Shown piece after piece: positions 57,184-64,000 of a DNA stretch of 64,000 nucleotides; position 1 is the stretch's first letter; each line of letters opens with the position of its first letter. The DNA is taken from the NCBI GenBank assembly GCA_020853575.1, contig JADYYP010000007.1:1-64000 (forward strand), given 5' to 3'. The notes beneath the pieces are model-generated. The model searched no databases. It had not been told where the DNA came from and was given only the letters and a program-made list of their open reading frames with translations. Position numbers and translations under genes: made by a program. This DNA is from Planctomycetota bacterium (lineage in GTDB: Bacteria > Planctomycetota > UBA1135 > GCA-002686595).

Positions 57184-59814
57184 TCACCGGCGCCGCAACA
57201 GCACCAACTGCCGCAGCTCGCCGCTGGGCTGGCTCTCCAGGTCGACCGTCAACGTGTCGCAGCCGTTCGCCTGGACCTCGAGCTTCGCCGCGCCGGGGTC
57301 CTCGAGGGTGATCTGCGCGTCCTCCGTCGTGAACTGGGCCCAGCCGCTTCCGCGGCGCGCCACGACCTCGAAGGCGCCGTCGCTGGGCGTGATCGATCCG
57401 TCCGAGAACGCGCGTCCGCGAGCATCCAGCAACCGCACCGTCACCGCTGAAGCCGGCGGTTCGGCGGACGCCGGCGGTCGCAGGTGCTCGTCGATCGCGG
57501 TCCACGAGCTCGCGTCGTTGGCCACGGTGAAGACGTACAGCGACAACCGCCGCATCGTCGGGAGCACGACCACGATGTCTTGAACGCCCTCGAGCGGCGC
57601 CGTCAGATCGAACTCGACCACGAGCGGGTCGAGCAGCCCGACCGGAGTGACGAGCACGCGCACGATGCTCGCCGGCAGACCGGCGATCCTCTGCGGCTCA
57701 CCATGGAGCTGCATCCCACTGGTGTGGGTTCCCGGTGCCAGCTCGACCTGGAGCGCTTGACCGTCGAGCGTTTCGAACGTCGCGCGAGCGCTCGAATCCA
57801 GCGGCGCGCCGCGCGCATCGACGAGTCGCAAGCGGAGCTCCCGGGTCGCCAACAGCGGAACTTCGACTCGCTGCTCGCCCGCGGCGTACTCGCGCTGTCC
57901 CGCACTCCAGCGCGAGTATCCGGGCGCGCTGACCACGAGTTCGATCGCGCCCGGGCGAAGTCCACCGATGCCGAAGCGGCCGTCGGCGGACTCGAACGAG
58001 CTCGTGCGTCCAGTCCACGTCTTGCCGCCTTCGTCCTGGAGCATCGGCGTGACGTCGAAGGCACGGATCGGCGCGCGCGTTTGGGCGTCGAACACCCGCC
58101 CGACGATGCTCACGCCAGAGTCCGCACCGAGACGCAGCTCGATTTCGGTGCTCCCCGAGCGCGCTGTGAGCTTCCCGGTGCGCTCCGGCTCGCGGGAGTC
58201 GCGCGCGGTGAGCTCGAACGCGCCGTCGTAGAGATCGTCGAAGCGAAAGTGCCCGAGCGCGTCGCAGGTCGACTCGTGCAAGCTGAACGACCATTCCCAC
58301 GTCGTGGGCTCGCCGAATCTCGCCTGCAGGTGAAGCTCGCGGTCGCCACGAATCGTGACCGCGGCGTGCGGGACCGCGCGACCGCGTTCGTCGACCACGC
58401 GACCGGCGAGCGCGCGCGCCGGCTCGAGCCGTATGAGCAGCGGATCCCTGTTGGGTGCGAATTCGACGTGCTCGTCGACCCACAGCGCATCGCCCGCGTG
58501 ATGCACGCGCACGATCGAGTCGGGCTCGCGCTCCAATCCGCGGGCGACGAAGCGACCCTCGGCGTCCGTCTTCACCTTGCGCGCCTTTCCGCGGGTGAAT
58601 CCGAGCCAAACGTCAGCGCCCTCGGCCGGTGAGCCGTCGGGCCGCACCACGACTCCGGACACCTCGACTCCGCGTTCGAGCGTGATGCGATTGTCCGCGG
58701 TGCGCGGATCGAGCTGCGCGTAGACGCCCAGCGCCTCCGCATGCTCGACCCATGCAGTGCGCTGTAGTTCGTCGTCCGCCAGGCCTTCGACGCGGAACGC
58801 GCCATCCGCTCCGGTCAGCGCCTGCGCCGCGCCCCAGCGCACGGATTGGACGCCGGTGACGTCCGTCGGTCGGTAGTCGACGCTACCGCTCGCGCCCCAC
58901 AGCTCGAGATTGACGCCGGAAAGCGGGACACCGCGATCGTCGACGACGTGCCCGGAGATCGGCGCGCACGGGGCGAGCACGACCTCGAGACCGTCGATCG
59001 AGCCTCGACCCGCCGCGGAGCCCTTGAGACCGCCCTTGCAGCACATCGATGCGGTGCGGGCGGCGACGAAGAAGTCGGAGCCGACGTGCGCGACCGTGAA
59101 ATGACCCGCGGAGTCGGTCGACACGCTCCGATCGGGCGACTCCCGCGACGGATACGACTTCGTGGACCACACGTCGACCGTGGCGTTCGCGACCGCGCCT
59201 CCAGCGCCGTCGACGACGCGTCCCGAGAGCGTCGCACCGGACTCGATGCGCAGAGATGTCTCGAGCTGGGCACCGATGACACAGCGCAGGTCGACGAAGC
59301 GAGTCACGGCGGGCGTCGACTCGGTCGCGTCCACGTGCAGCCCTCGGACGCGCGCCGTGCTCTCGAACTCGAAACGAGCATCTCCATGCTCGTCCGTGCG
59401 CACCGGCTGCTCGTCGCGATCGGAACTCACCGTCACCGCGGCCCCGACCAGCGCGCTCTCGTCGCTCGCCCGGCGAAGGTGGATGATCAGGGTCGCGAGC
59501 TGCGGGCTCGGCGCCGCGGAAATCGTGATCGTCGGCGCCGTCTCGTGAGGTTGATCCTCGGGCGCGCGAGCGGTGCGCTCCCCTTGATCCGTAACGCTCG
59601 CGAGCTCGGCCGCGGCCGACACATCGTCCAAGCTCGCGGTCGCGGATTCCTGCAGCGATGCAGCTCCTCGTGGCCACCAATACAGGAGCGCTGCAAAGAC
59701 CAGCGCCAAGCCCACCAGCACCAGTGCGACACTCGCTCGGGCGAGACGGAACCGTCCGCGCGACTCATGCGCTGTTCGAGACTGCTTGTCACCCTCCGGC
59801 AAGCGAGCGTTCAT
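57184..59814 (-). CDS. Large membrane-anchored carboxypeptidase-regulatory-like repeat protein
   Basis: 876 aa. GGAG lies just before ATG 59814. A membrane segment at ~residues 25-48 (ASVALVLVGLALVFAALLYWW) anchors the protein. The exterior part is a chain of ~8 beta-sandwich repeats with the carboxypeptidase-regulatory signature: GATLSGRVVDGAGGAVANATVDVW, ISGHVVDDRGVPLSGVNLELWG, VSGVVVRPDGSPAEGADVWLG, LAGRVVDERGRAVPHAAVTI, IVGRVFDAQTRAPIRAFDV. It ends with GELRQLVLLRRR. No enzyme motif. Similar in layout to the 999-aa protein at 52308. Probably a surface scaffold. Confidence 0.75.
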   Translation of the reverse strand: MNARLPEGDKQSRTAHESRGRFRLARASVALVLVGLALVFAALLYWWPRGAASLQESATASLDDVSAAAELASVTDQGERTARAPEDQPHETAPTITISAAPSPQLATLIIHLRRASDESALVGAAVTVSSDRDEQPVRTDEHGDARFEFESTARVRGLHVDATESTPAVTRFVDLRCVIGAQLETSLRIESGATLSGRVVDGAGGAVANATVDVWSTKSYPSRESPDRSVSTDSAGHFTVAHVGSDFFVAARTASMCCKGGLKGSAAGRGSIDGLEVVLAPCAPISGHVVDDRGVPLSGVNLELWGASGSVDYRPTDVTGVQSVRWGAAQALTGADGAFRVEGLADDELQRTAWVEHAEALGVYAQLDPRTADNRITLERGVEVSGVVVRPDGSPAEGADVWLGFTRGKARKVKTDAEGRFVARGLEREPDSIVRVHHAGDALWVDEHVEFAPNRDPLLIRLEPARALAGRVVDERGRAVPHAAVTIRGDRELHLQARFGEPTTWEWSFSLHESTCDALGHFRFDDLYDGAFELTARDSREPERTGKLTARSGSTEIELRLGADSGVSIVGRVFDAQTRAPIRAFDVTPMLQDEGGKTWTGRTSSFESADGRFGIGGLRPGAIELVVSAPGYSRWSAGQREYAAGEQRVEVPLLATRELRLRLVDARGAPLDSSARATFETLDGQALQVELAPGTHTSGMQLHGEPQRIAGLPASIVRVLVTPVGLLDPLVVEFDLTAPLEGVQDIVVVLPTMRRLSLYVFTVANDASSWTAIDEHLRPPASAEPPASAVTVRLLDARGRAFSDGSITPSDGAFEVVARRGSGWAQFTTEDAQITLEDPGAAKLEVQANGCDTLTVDLESQPSGELRQLVLLRRR

Positions 59815-59935
59815 TCTCCGGCCTCTCCGTTCTTCGTCGGTGCACCGCTCCCGGCCTCGACCCGTGACCCGCGAGCGCTTTCCATTGTCGCAGTTCTAGC
59901 AGCCCCAGCATGCGCCACGGGCCTCCTCGGTCGCG

Positions 59936-61321
59936 CTACTTCGAGTGAGCGTCGAACCACGCGAACACGTCGGGCAGCGCTTCGACGACGACCATCAAGT
60001 GCTCGCAGCTCGGATAGACCGAGAGCTTGGTGGCCTTCGAGCCCGCAGCGGCGAGCGAGGCGTGCAAGGACTCGGCGCCCTTTCGGCCAAAGTCGCGCTC
60101 GCCGGCTCCGACGAAGATCGGCGTCTCGCGCAGTGCGCTGGCGTCCGCGATCCGACTGCCGCCGCCGAGCGCGGCGAAGGCGCGGTAGTCACGTGGCGCC
60201 TTGGCGATCAGTGCCTGGCCGGCGCCCGCGCCCATCGAATGGCCGACGAGGAACACGCGCGCGCGGTCCAGCGGAAAACGCTCGGCGAGCGCGGCGATCA
60301 CGGCCGCGACTGGTGCCCCACCCAGCGTGACGCGCGGAGCAACCAGCATCCAGCCACGCGCGCGGCACAGCTTCACCGCGAGCCCGTCCCCGTAGGCATC
60401 GAAGAACATGTTCTCGCTGCCGCCCGCGCCGTGCAGCGCGACGACCAGCGGTACGGGCTTGTCCGCGGCGAGCGCGTCGGGCACGAAGAGGCGCACGCGC
60501 GCCGCGCCCCGGCCATTGGGAACCGACAGCCAGAACTCGCCGCCGTGCTCGCGCGTGAACCAGCGCTCGCCCTTGGCCGCGGCGGCGACGACTCGCTCGG
60601 TCTCGCTCAACAGCCGCGCGGCCGGATAGTCGGTCTCTTCCGTCGCGCCCTTCGCGAGCCGTTCGAGCAACGCGAGCGTGTCGCTGGCCGTCGCGCGCTC
60701 GAGCGCTGGAGCGTTCTCGGGCAACGCGGCGAGCTCGGCCTTCAGCTCCGCGAGGCGCGCGTCGCGTTTGTTGACGATCGAAAAGTGCACGGAACGCGGC
60801 GCGAAGAGCGAGTTTTCCTGGCCCACCACGAACGCAGCCTGATGGTCACCCGTCGGCCACGGTGTCACGTCGCAGTCCCATTCGAGCGCGCGTCCGTCGA
60901 AGCTTCTGTCCACCGACAACTGACCCGCGAGTGCCTCGTCGAGCACCAGGATCACCTGTGTGGTCGGCAGCTCGCCGTACTCTCGCCCCAACCGGAGAAC
61001 CAGGTGGTCGGTGTCGTCGTCGAGCAGGCGCGAGGAGAGCGTGACCCTCAGACCATCCGGCCAGCGCTCGCCGAGCTCCGTGCCGCGTCCCTCGAGCACC
61101 GCCCGCGCCGTGTCGACCGCCTCGGCAGTCGCTGGAACATCGAAGCGGAAGAAGCTCGCCACAGCCTCCTCGATGTGCGGCAGCGCTTCGACTCGCAGCT
61201 CGTTGTCCGGATGCGCGATCCACGTCCGCTCGAGCTCGCGCAGGCGCCACGCGAGCTCGTAGCGCGGATTCGACTCCTGCGCCACCCGCAACGCGAGCGC
61301 GGCCCAGATGGGTGCCAGCAT
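59936..61321 (-). CDS. Alpha/beta hydrolase (esterase-like), paralogue 2
   Basis: 461 aa. ATG 61321 has a good Shine-Dalgarno (GGAGG, 7-nt spacing). The first ~220 residues are an unassigned domain (RLRELERTWIAHPDN; LVLRLGREYGELPTTQVILVLDEA). The hydrolase domain follows: VPLVVALHGAGGSENMFFDAYG (oxyanion region), VFLVGHSMGAGAGQALI (nucleophile Ser), VGAGERDFGRKG (Asp), and YPSCEHLMVV (His). The triad is complete. The upstream gene encodes a paralogue with the same two-part layout. Substrate unknown; esterase or feruloyl-esterase-type activity is plausible. An N-terminal signal is weak. Confidence 0.8.
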   Translation of the reverse strand: MLAPIWAALALRVAQESNPRYELAWRLRELERTWIAHPDNELRVEALPHIEEAVASFFRFDVPATAEAVDTARAVLEGRGTELGERWPDGLRVTLSSRLLDDDTDHLVLRLGREYGELPTTQVILVLDEALAGQLSVDRSFDGRALEWDCDVTPWPTGDHQAAFVVGQENSLFAPRSVHFSIVNKRDARLAELKAELAALPENAPALERATASDTLALLERLAKGATEETDYPAARLLSETERVVAAAAKGERWFTREHGGEFWLSVPNGRGAARVRLFVPDALAADKPVPLVVALHGAGGSENMFFDAYGDGLAVKLCRARGWMLVAPRVTLGGAPVAAVIAALAERFPLDRARVFLVGHSMGAGAGQALIAKAPRDYRAFAALGGGSRIADASALRETPIFVGAGERDFGRKGAESLHASLAAAGSKATKLSVYPSCEHLMVVVEALPDVFAWFDAHSK

Positions 61322-61360
61322 CCTTGAACCTCCGCGGAACAACCTACCCAACGGTGCGCA

Positions 61361-62752
61361 TTACTTCTGCTGCGCATCGAACCACGCGAACACGTCGGGC
61401 AGCGCAACGGTGACGCACAGCCAGTGTTCGACGTGTCGGTAGAGCTTGAAGGTCGCATTGGTGGCGTTGGCGGCGCTGAACGCCTTGTGCAGCGCCTCGA
61501 CACTCTCGCGCGCGAAATCGCGATCACCGGCGGCGAGGAACAGCGGGCGTTTTGTGAGCTCGCTGGCGCGCTCCGGCGCGAGTGCGGATCCGATCGTCGC
61601 GACGGCGCGGAAGTGATTGGGCGCTTGTGCGAGCGCCGCGAGCGCGGATCCGCCTCCGCGCGAGTGGCCCAGGAGCATCACGCGCTTCATGTCGATCGGA
61701 TAGACGTCCGCGAGCGCCTTCACGATGCCCTCGAGCTTCGCCGCGTCCTCGTCGCCGTCGCAATGCGGCGCCGCAAGCACCCAACCTCGCTTGCGCGCGA
61801 GCTCGACGCTCTGTCCGCAGCCGTAGCCGTCGAACCACGTGTCTTCGTCGAACGAACGACCGTGCAGCGCGAGCACGAGCGGCGCGGGCTTGTCCTTCGC
61901 GAGCCCGCTCGGCACGAGCACGCGCGTCCGCACGCCCGCCGCGCCGACCGGCAACGCTAGCCAGAACTCGCCGTCGCGCTGCGGCCCGTACCAACGCTCG
62001 CCCTTCGCCGCCGCGGCGACGACTTGCTCCGCTTCGGCAAGCAAGCGTGCGCCCGGGTAGTCGTGCTCCTCGGTCGAGGCGCTCGCCAGCGAGTTCAGCA
62101 AAGCGCTCAGCATCGCCGCCGTTCCGACCTCGAGCTTCGGTCCCTTCTCACTCGCTGCGTCGATCGCTGACTTCAGCGCCGCGAGCCGTTCGTCGCGACG
62201 CTCGACGATCGAGAGCGAAACCACCCGCTCGAAGTTCCGGAAATCGAAGTCTCCCAGCTCGCACGTGGCACGCAAATCACACGGACGGTCGCACTCGAAC
62301 GACAGCTCCCAGAGTCCGACGCGGTCGATGGGAAAGTTGTCCGTGCTGAGCGTCACGCCATTCGAAAGCGCGAGCCGGGTCCACCAAACGTACATCGCAC
62401 GCTTCTGCTCGAGGCTCGTCCACTCCAACTCCAGAGTGAGGTCGCGGAGATCCAGGAGCCGCGGCCGGAGGTGAAAGGCCATTCCATCGACCGACGCGGC
62501 GCGCCCGCGCTCGGCGATCGCCGCGGCCGAGCTGAGCTCACTGCACGCGCCGGGCAAGTCGTCCTCGAAGAAACGCCCGGCGCCTGCTTGGACGTGCTCG
62601 ACTGCGCCCGAGCCCGCCCATCGCTCGGCGTGCCGCATGAGCTGAGCCTCGCAGTCTCGGATTCTCGCAAGGAGCTCCGAGCGGAGCTGCGGGTCCTGAG
62701 CCGGCGCGGGTAGCGCGAGCGACCCGATCGAGAGCGCCACGGTGAGCTTCAC
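61361..62752 (-). CDS. Secreted alpha/beta hydrolase (esterase-like), paralogue 1
   Basis: 463 aa. It starts at ATG 62752, which overlaps the stop of the thioredoxin gene as ATGA, so translation is coupled. The signal peptide is MKLTVALSIGSLALPAPAQ. The N-terminal ~220 residues are unassigned and alignable with the paralogue downstream (LTLELEWTSLEQKRAMYVWW). The hydrolase domain shows LVLALHGRSFDEDTWFDGYG, VMLLGHSRGGGSALAAL (Ser), AAGDRDFARES (Asp) and YRHVEHWLCV (His). It is followed by paralogue 2 after 39 bp. Substrate unknown. Confidence 0.82.
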   Translation of the reverse strand: MKLTVALSIGSLALPAPAQDPQLRSELLARIRDCEAQLMRHAERWAGSGAVEHVQAGAGRFFEDDLPGACSELSSAAAIAERGRAASVDGMAFHLRPRLLDLRDLTLELEWTSLEQKRAMYVWWTRLALSNGVTLSTDNFPIDRVGLWELSFECDRPCDLRATCELGDFDFRNFERVVSLSIVERRDERLAALKSAIDAASEKGPKLEVGTAAMLSALLNSLASASTEEHDYPGARLLAEAEQVVAAAAKGERWYGPQRDGEFWLALPVGAAGVRTRVLVPSGLAKDKPAPLVLALHGRSFDEDTWFDGYGCGQSVELARKRGWVLAAPHCDGDEDAAKLEGIVKALADVYPIDMKRVMLLGHSRGGGSALAALAQAPNHFRAVATIGSALAPERASELTKRPLFLAAGDRDFARESVEALHKAFSAANATNATFKLYRHVEHWLCVTVALPDVFAWFDAQQK

Positions 62753-63849
62753 GGCCTCAGCATCTCCACCATCTTCGCCACGCTCTGGTACCCGACCGCG
62801 CGGCGCAGCTCCTTGCCATCACTCGAGAGCAGCACGATCGTCGGGTATGCGCCGACCGAGTACTGCTTGACGAGCGCGCGCTGCTCGTCGCCGTCGAGCT
62901 TGACCGCGATCACGTCCTTGGCGGCGTCGACGACGGGCTTGGAGGTGTAGACGAGCTGGTTCATCGTCGCGCACGGGCCGCACCAGGTGGTCTCGAAGTC
63001 CACCAGCACGCGCTTGCCGTCCTGCTTGGCCTGCGCGAGCGCGGCGGCGAGGTCCTTGCCGAACGCCAGCGGTTTCTCGGCGCGCGGCACGTTGCGGTCG
63101 GGCGCGAGCGTGTCGGCCTTGGCTTCTTCCTCGGCCTGCGTGAAGCCCGGATCGAAACGCTCGAGCGCGAGGCTGCGGCCGTGTGGATCGATCGCCACCG
63201 AACGATAGGCCTGGCCGTCGAGCCACGCGTGCTGCTCGAGCGAGCGCGAGTTCGCGCCGAAGAGCTTCGGACGTTCGCGCGCGATCAACCACGCGTCGCG
63301 TTGATCGAAGATGCCGTCCATCTCCATCTCGGTGATCAACACGAACGCGGGTTTGCCATCGATGACGCACTCACCTTCGTGCCAACCGCGGCGCGACCAA
63401 CGCAACGCGGGCGCAGCGTCGGGTTCGGCGGGATCCTCGACGAACCACAGATCGAGCGGATAAGGCCGCGAGATCGCGTTCTCGGTCTTCTCGGCCGAAA
63501 CCGTGATGTCGAGCGTCGCGGTGAAGCTCGACCAGAACTTGCCGCGCGTCTCGCTGGGCTTCGTCGTGAGCCGCTCCGACTCCTCGAAGCGCGCATTGCG
63601 ATTGGCGTCGATCCACAGCACGTCGATGTGCGCCGCACCCGCGCTCTTCTCGAGCTTGACCGCGATCGAGGTCAGCCCCGCCGGACCGAGCTCGAAGCCG
63701 CCGACGAGCGCGGAGCCCTCCAGCTTCAGCTCCACCTTCGCACCCTTGGGGCTCCAGCGCAGCGACTCGCCCGCCGCCGGCGCTTTCGGCGCGAGCGCGA
63801 CTTCGACCCGACCCTCTGCCAGCAAGCTACACGCGAGCACGCACCACAT
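62749..63849 (-). CDS. Exported thioredoxin-like protein
   Basis: 366 aa. ATG 63849 has GGAGG upstream and opens a short signal (MWCVLACSLLAEG). Residues ~25-240 are an unassigned domain (VEVALAPKAPAAGESLRW, IDVLWIDANRNARFEESERLTT). About 255-366 are a thioredoxin fold: KRVLVDFETTWCGPCATMNQLVY, then VIAVKLDGDEQRALVKQYSVGAYPTIVLL. The Cys pair near residue 290 is intact. It is the first gene of an operon with two paralogous hydrolases, so it may keep their disulfides correct or act in the same extracytoplasmic pathway. Confidence 0.82.
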   Translation of the reverse strand: MWCVLACSLLAEGRVEVALAPKAPAAGESLRWSPKGAKVELKLEGSALVGGFELGPAGLTSIAVKLEKSAGAAHIDVLWIDANRNARFEESERLTTKPSETRGKFWSSFTATLDITVSAEKTENAISRPYPLDLWFVEDPAEPDAAPALRWSRRGWHEGECVIDGKPAFVLITEMEMDGIFDQRDAWLIARERPKLFGANSRSLEQHAWLDGQAYRSVAIDPHGRSLALERFDPGFTQAEEEAKADTLAPDRNVPRAEKPLAFGKDLAAALAQAKQDGKRVLVDFETTWCGPCATMNQLVYTSKPVVDAAKDVIAVKLDGDEQRALVKQYSVGAYPTIVLLSSDGKELRRAVGYQSVAKMVEMLRP

Positions 63850-63943
63850 CGACGACCTCCAAGACTGCACCAGACGATGGCACGGGCCGAGTATGGCATT
63901 CCACACGCCCCACAGCGCCTGTCGCCTCGATGGCGCGCTCGAT

Positions 63944-63955
63944 TAGGATCACGGG
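63944..63955 (+). promoter_or_regulatory. Leaderless-type -10 element
   Basis: TAGGAT (63944-63949) ends 6 nt before ATG 63956. No Shine-Dalgarno is present. Confidence 0.4.
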
Positions 63956-64000
63956 ATGTCCGGGCACGCCCAGGCTGGAATCCGCGGCGAGATGTCGCGC
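63956..64000 (+). CDS. Start of a gene running out of the window
   Basis: Only 15 codons are visible: MSGHAQAGIRGEMSR. The call rests on the ATG sitting 6 nt after a TAGGAT hexamer, the same arrangement as several other genes here, and on the divergent orientation from the thioredoxin gene. Product unknown. Confidence 0.4.
   Translation, partial: MSGHAQAGIRGEMSR

Overview
This window is GC-rich (roughly two thirds G+C by eye), and its gene content points to a planctomycete. It is dominated by large exported proteins of unknown function: FG-GAP/VCBS propellers, carboxypeptidase-regulatory-like repeat proteins, PPC-like repeats, a toroid fold plus carbohydrate-binding-like protein, and a sulfatase with its formylglycine-generating enzyme. 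Five secreted proteins end in the same ~130-140 residue C-terminal domain. Scattered among them are a few housekeeping genes: ilvE, korAB, glnA and a CysQ-like phosphatase. The planctomycete assignment is an inference from gene families; the window has no rRNA or other marker.

Layout. 0.5-9 kb: a secreted FG-GAP protein with a cupredoxin-like domain, ilvE, a small protein, a GT-C membrane glycosyltransferase, and a CRTAC/ASPIC-thioredoxin lipoprotein interrupted by one in-frame TGA. 9-19 kb: korB-korA, a FIST sensor-type protein, a rhodanese, a penicillin acylase-family hydrolase, a secreted protein and a 3'-phosphatase-like enzyme. 19-23 kb: two small membrane paralogues, a metzincin with an OmpA-like domain, an OprB porin. 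23-29.3 kb (minus strand): two overlapping phosphodiesterases, a 65-aa protein, a membrane protein and an HD hydrolase. 29.6-33.3 kb: ECF sigma factor, probable anti-sigma factor and CHAT-protease lipoprotein. 33.4-40.6 kb: secreted proteins and small genes. 40.7-42.2 kb: glnA. 42.4-50.5 kb: toroid protein, CehA-like PHP hydrolase, DUF3592 protein, FGE, sulfatase. 50.9-64 kb: Tat-exported epimerase, three very large exported repeat proteins, an operon of a thioredoxin protein and two paralogous hydrolases, and the start of another gene.

Expression signals. Many ORFs have a TANNNT hexamer ending only 6-9 nt before the ATG and no Shine-Dalgarno, which suggests leaderless mRNAs. Others have clear AGGAG-type sites. 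GC-rich hairpins sit after many stop codons, and several are near-perfect inverted repeats of 9-15 bp.

Most notable candidates: (i) the in-frame TGA at 7696 with a SECIS-like hairpin directly downstream, suggesting a selenoprotein; (ii) the ECF/anti-sigma/CHAT operon; (iii) a four-copy intergenic repeat family of about 75 bp; (iv) the leaderless promoter pattern; (v) the tandem phosphodiesterase operon; (vi) the metzincin/OmpA protein.
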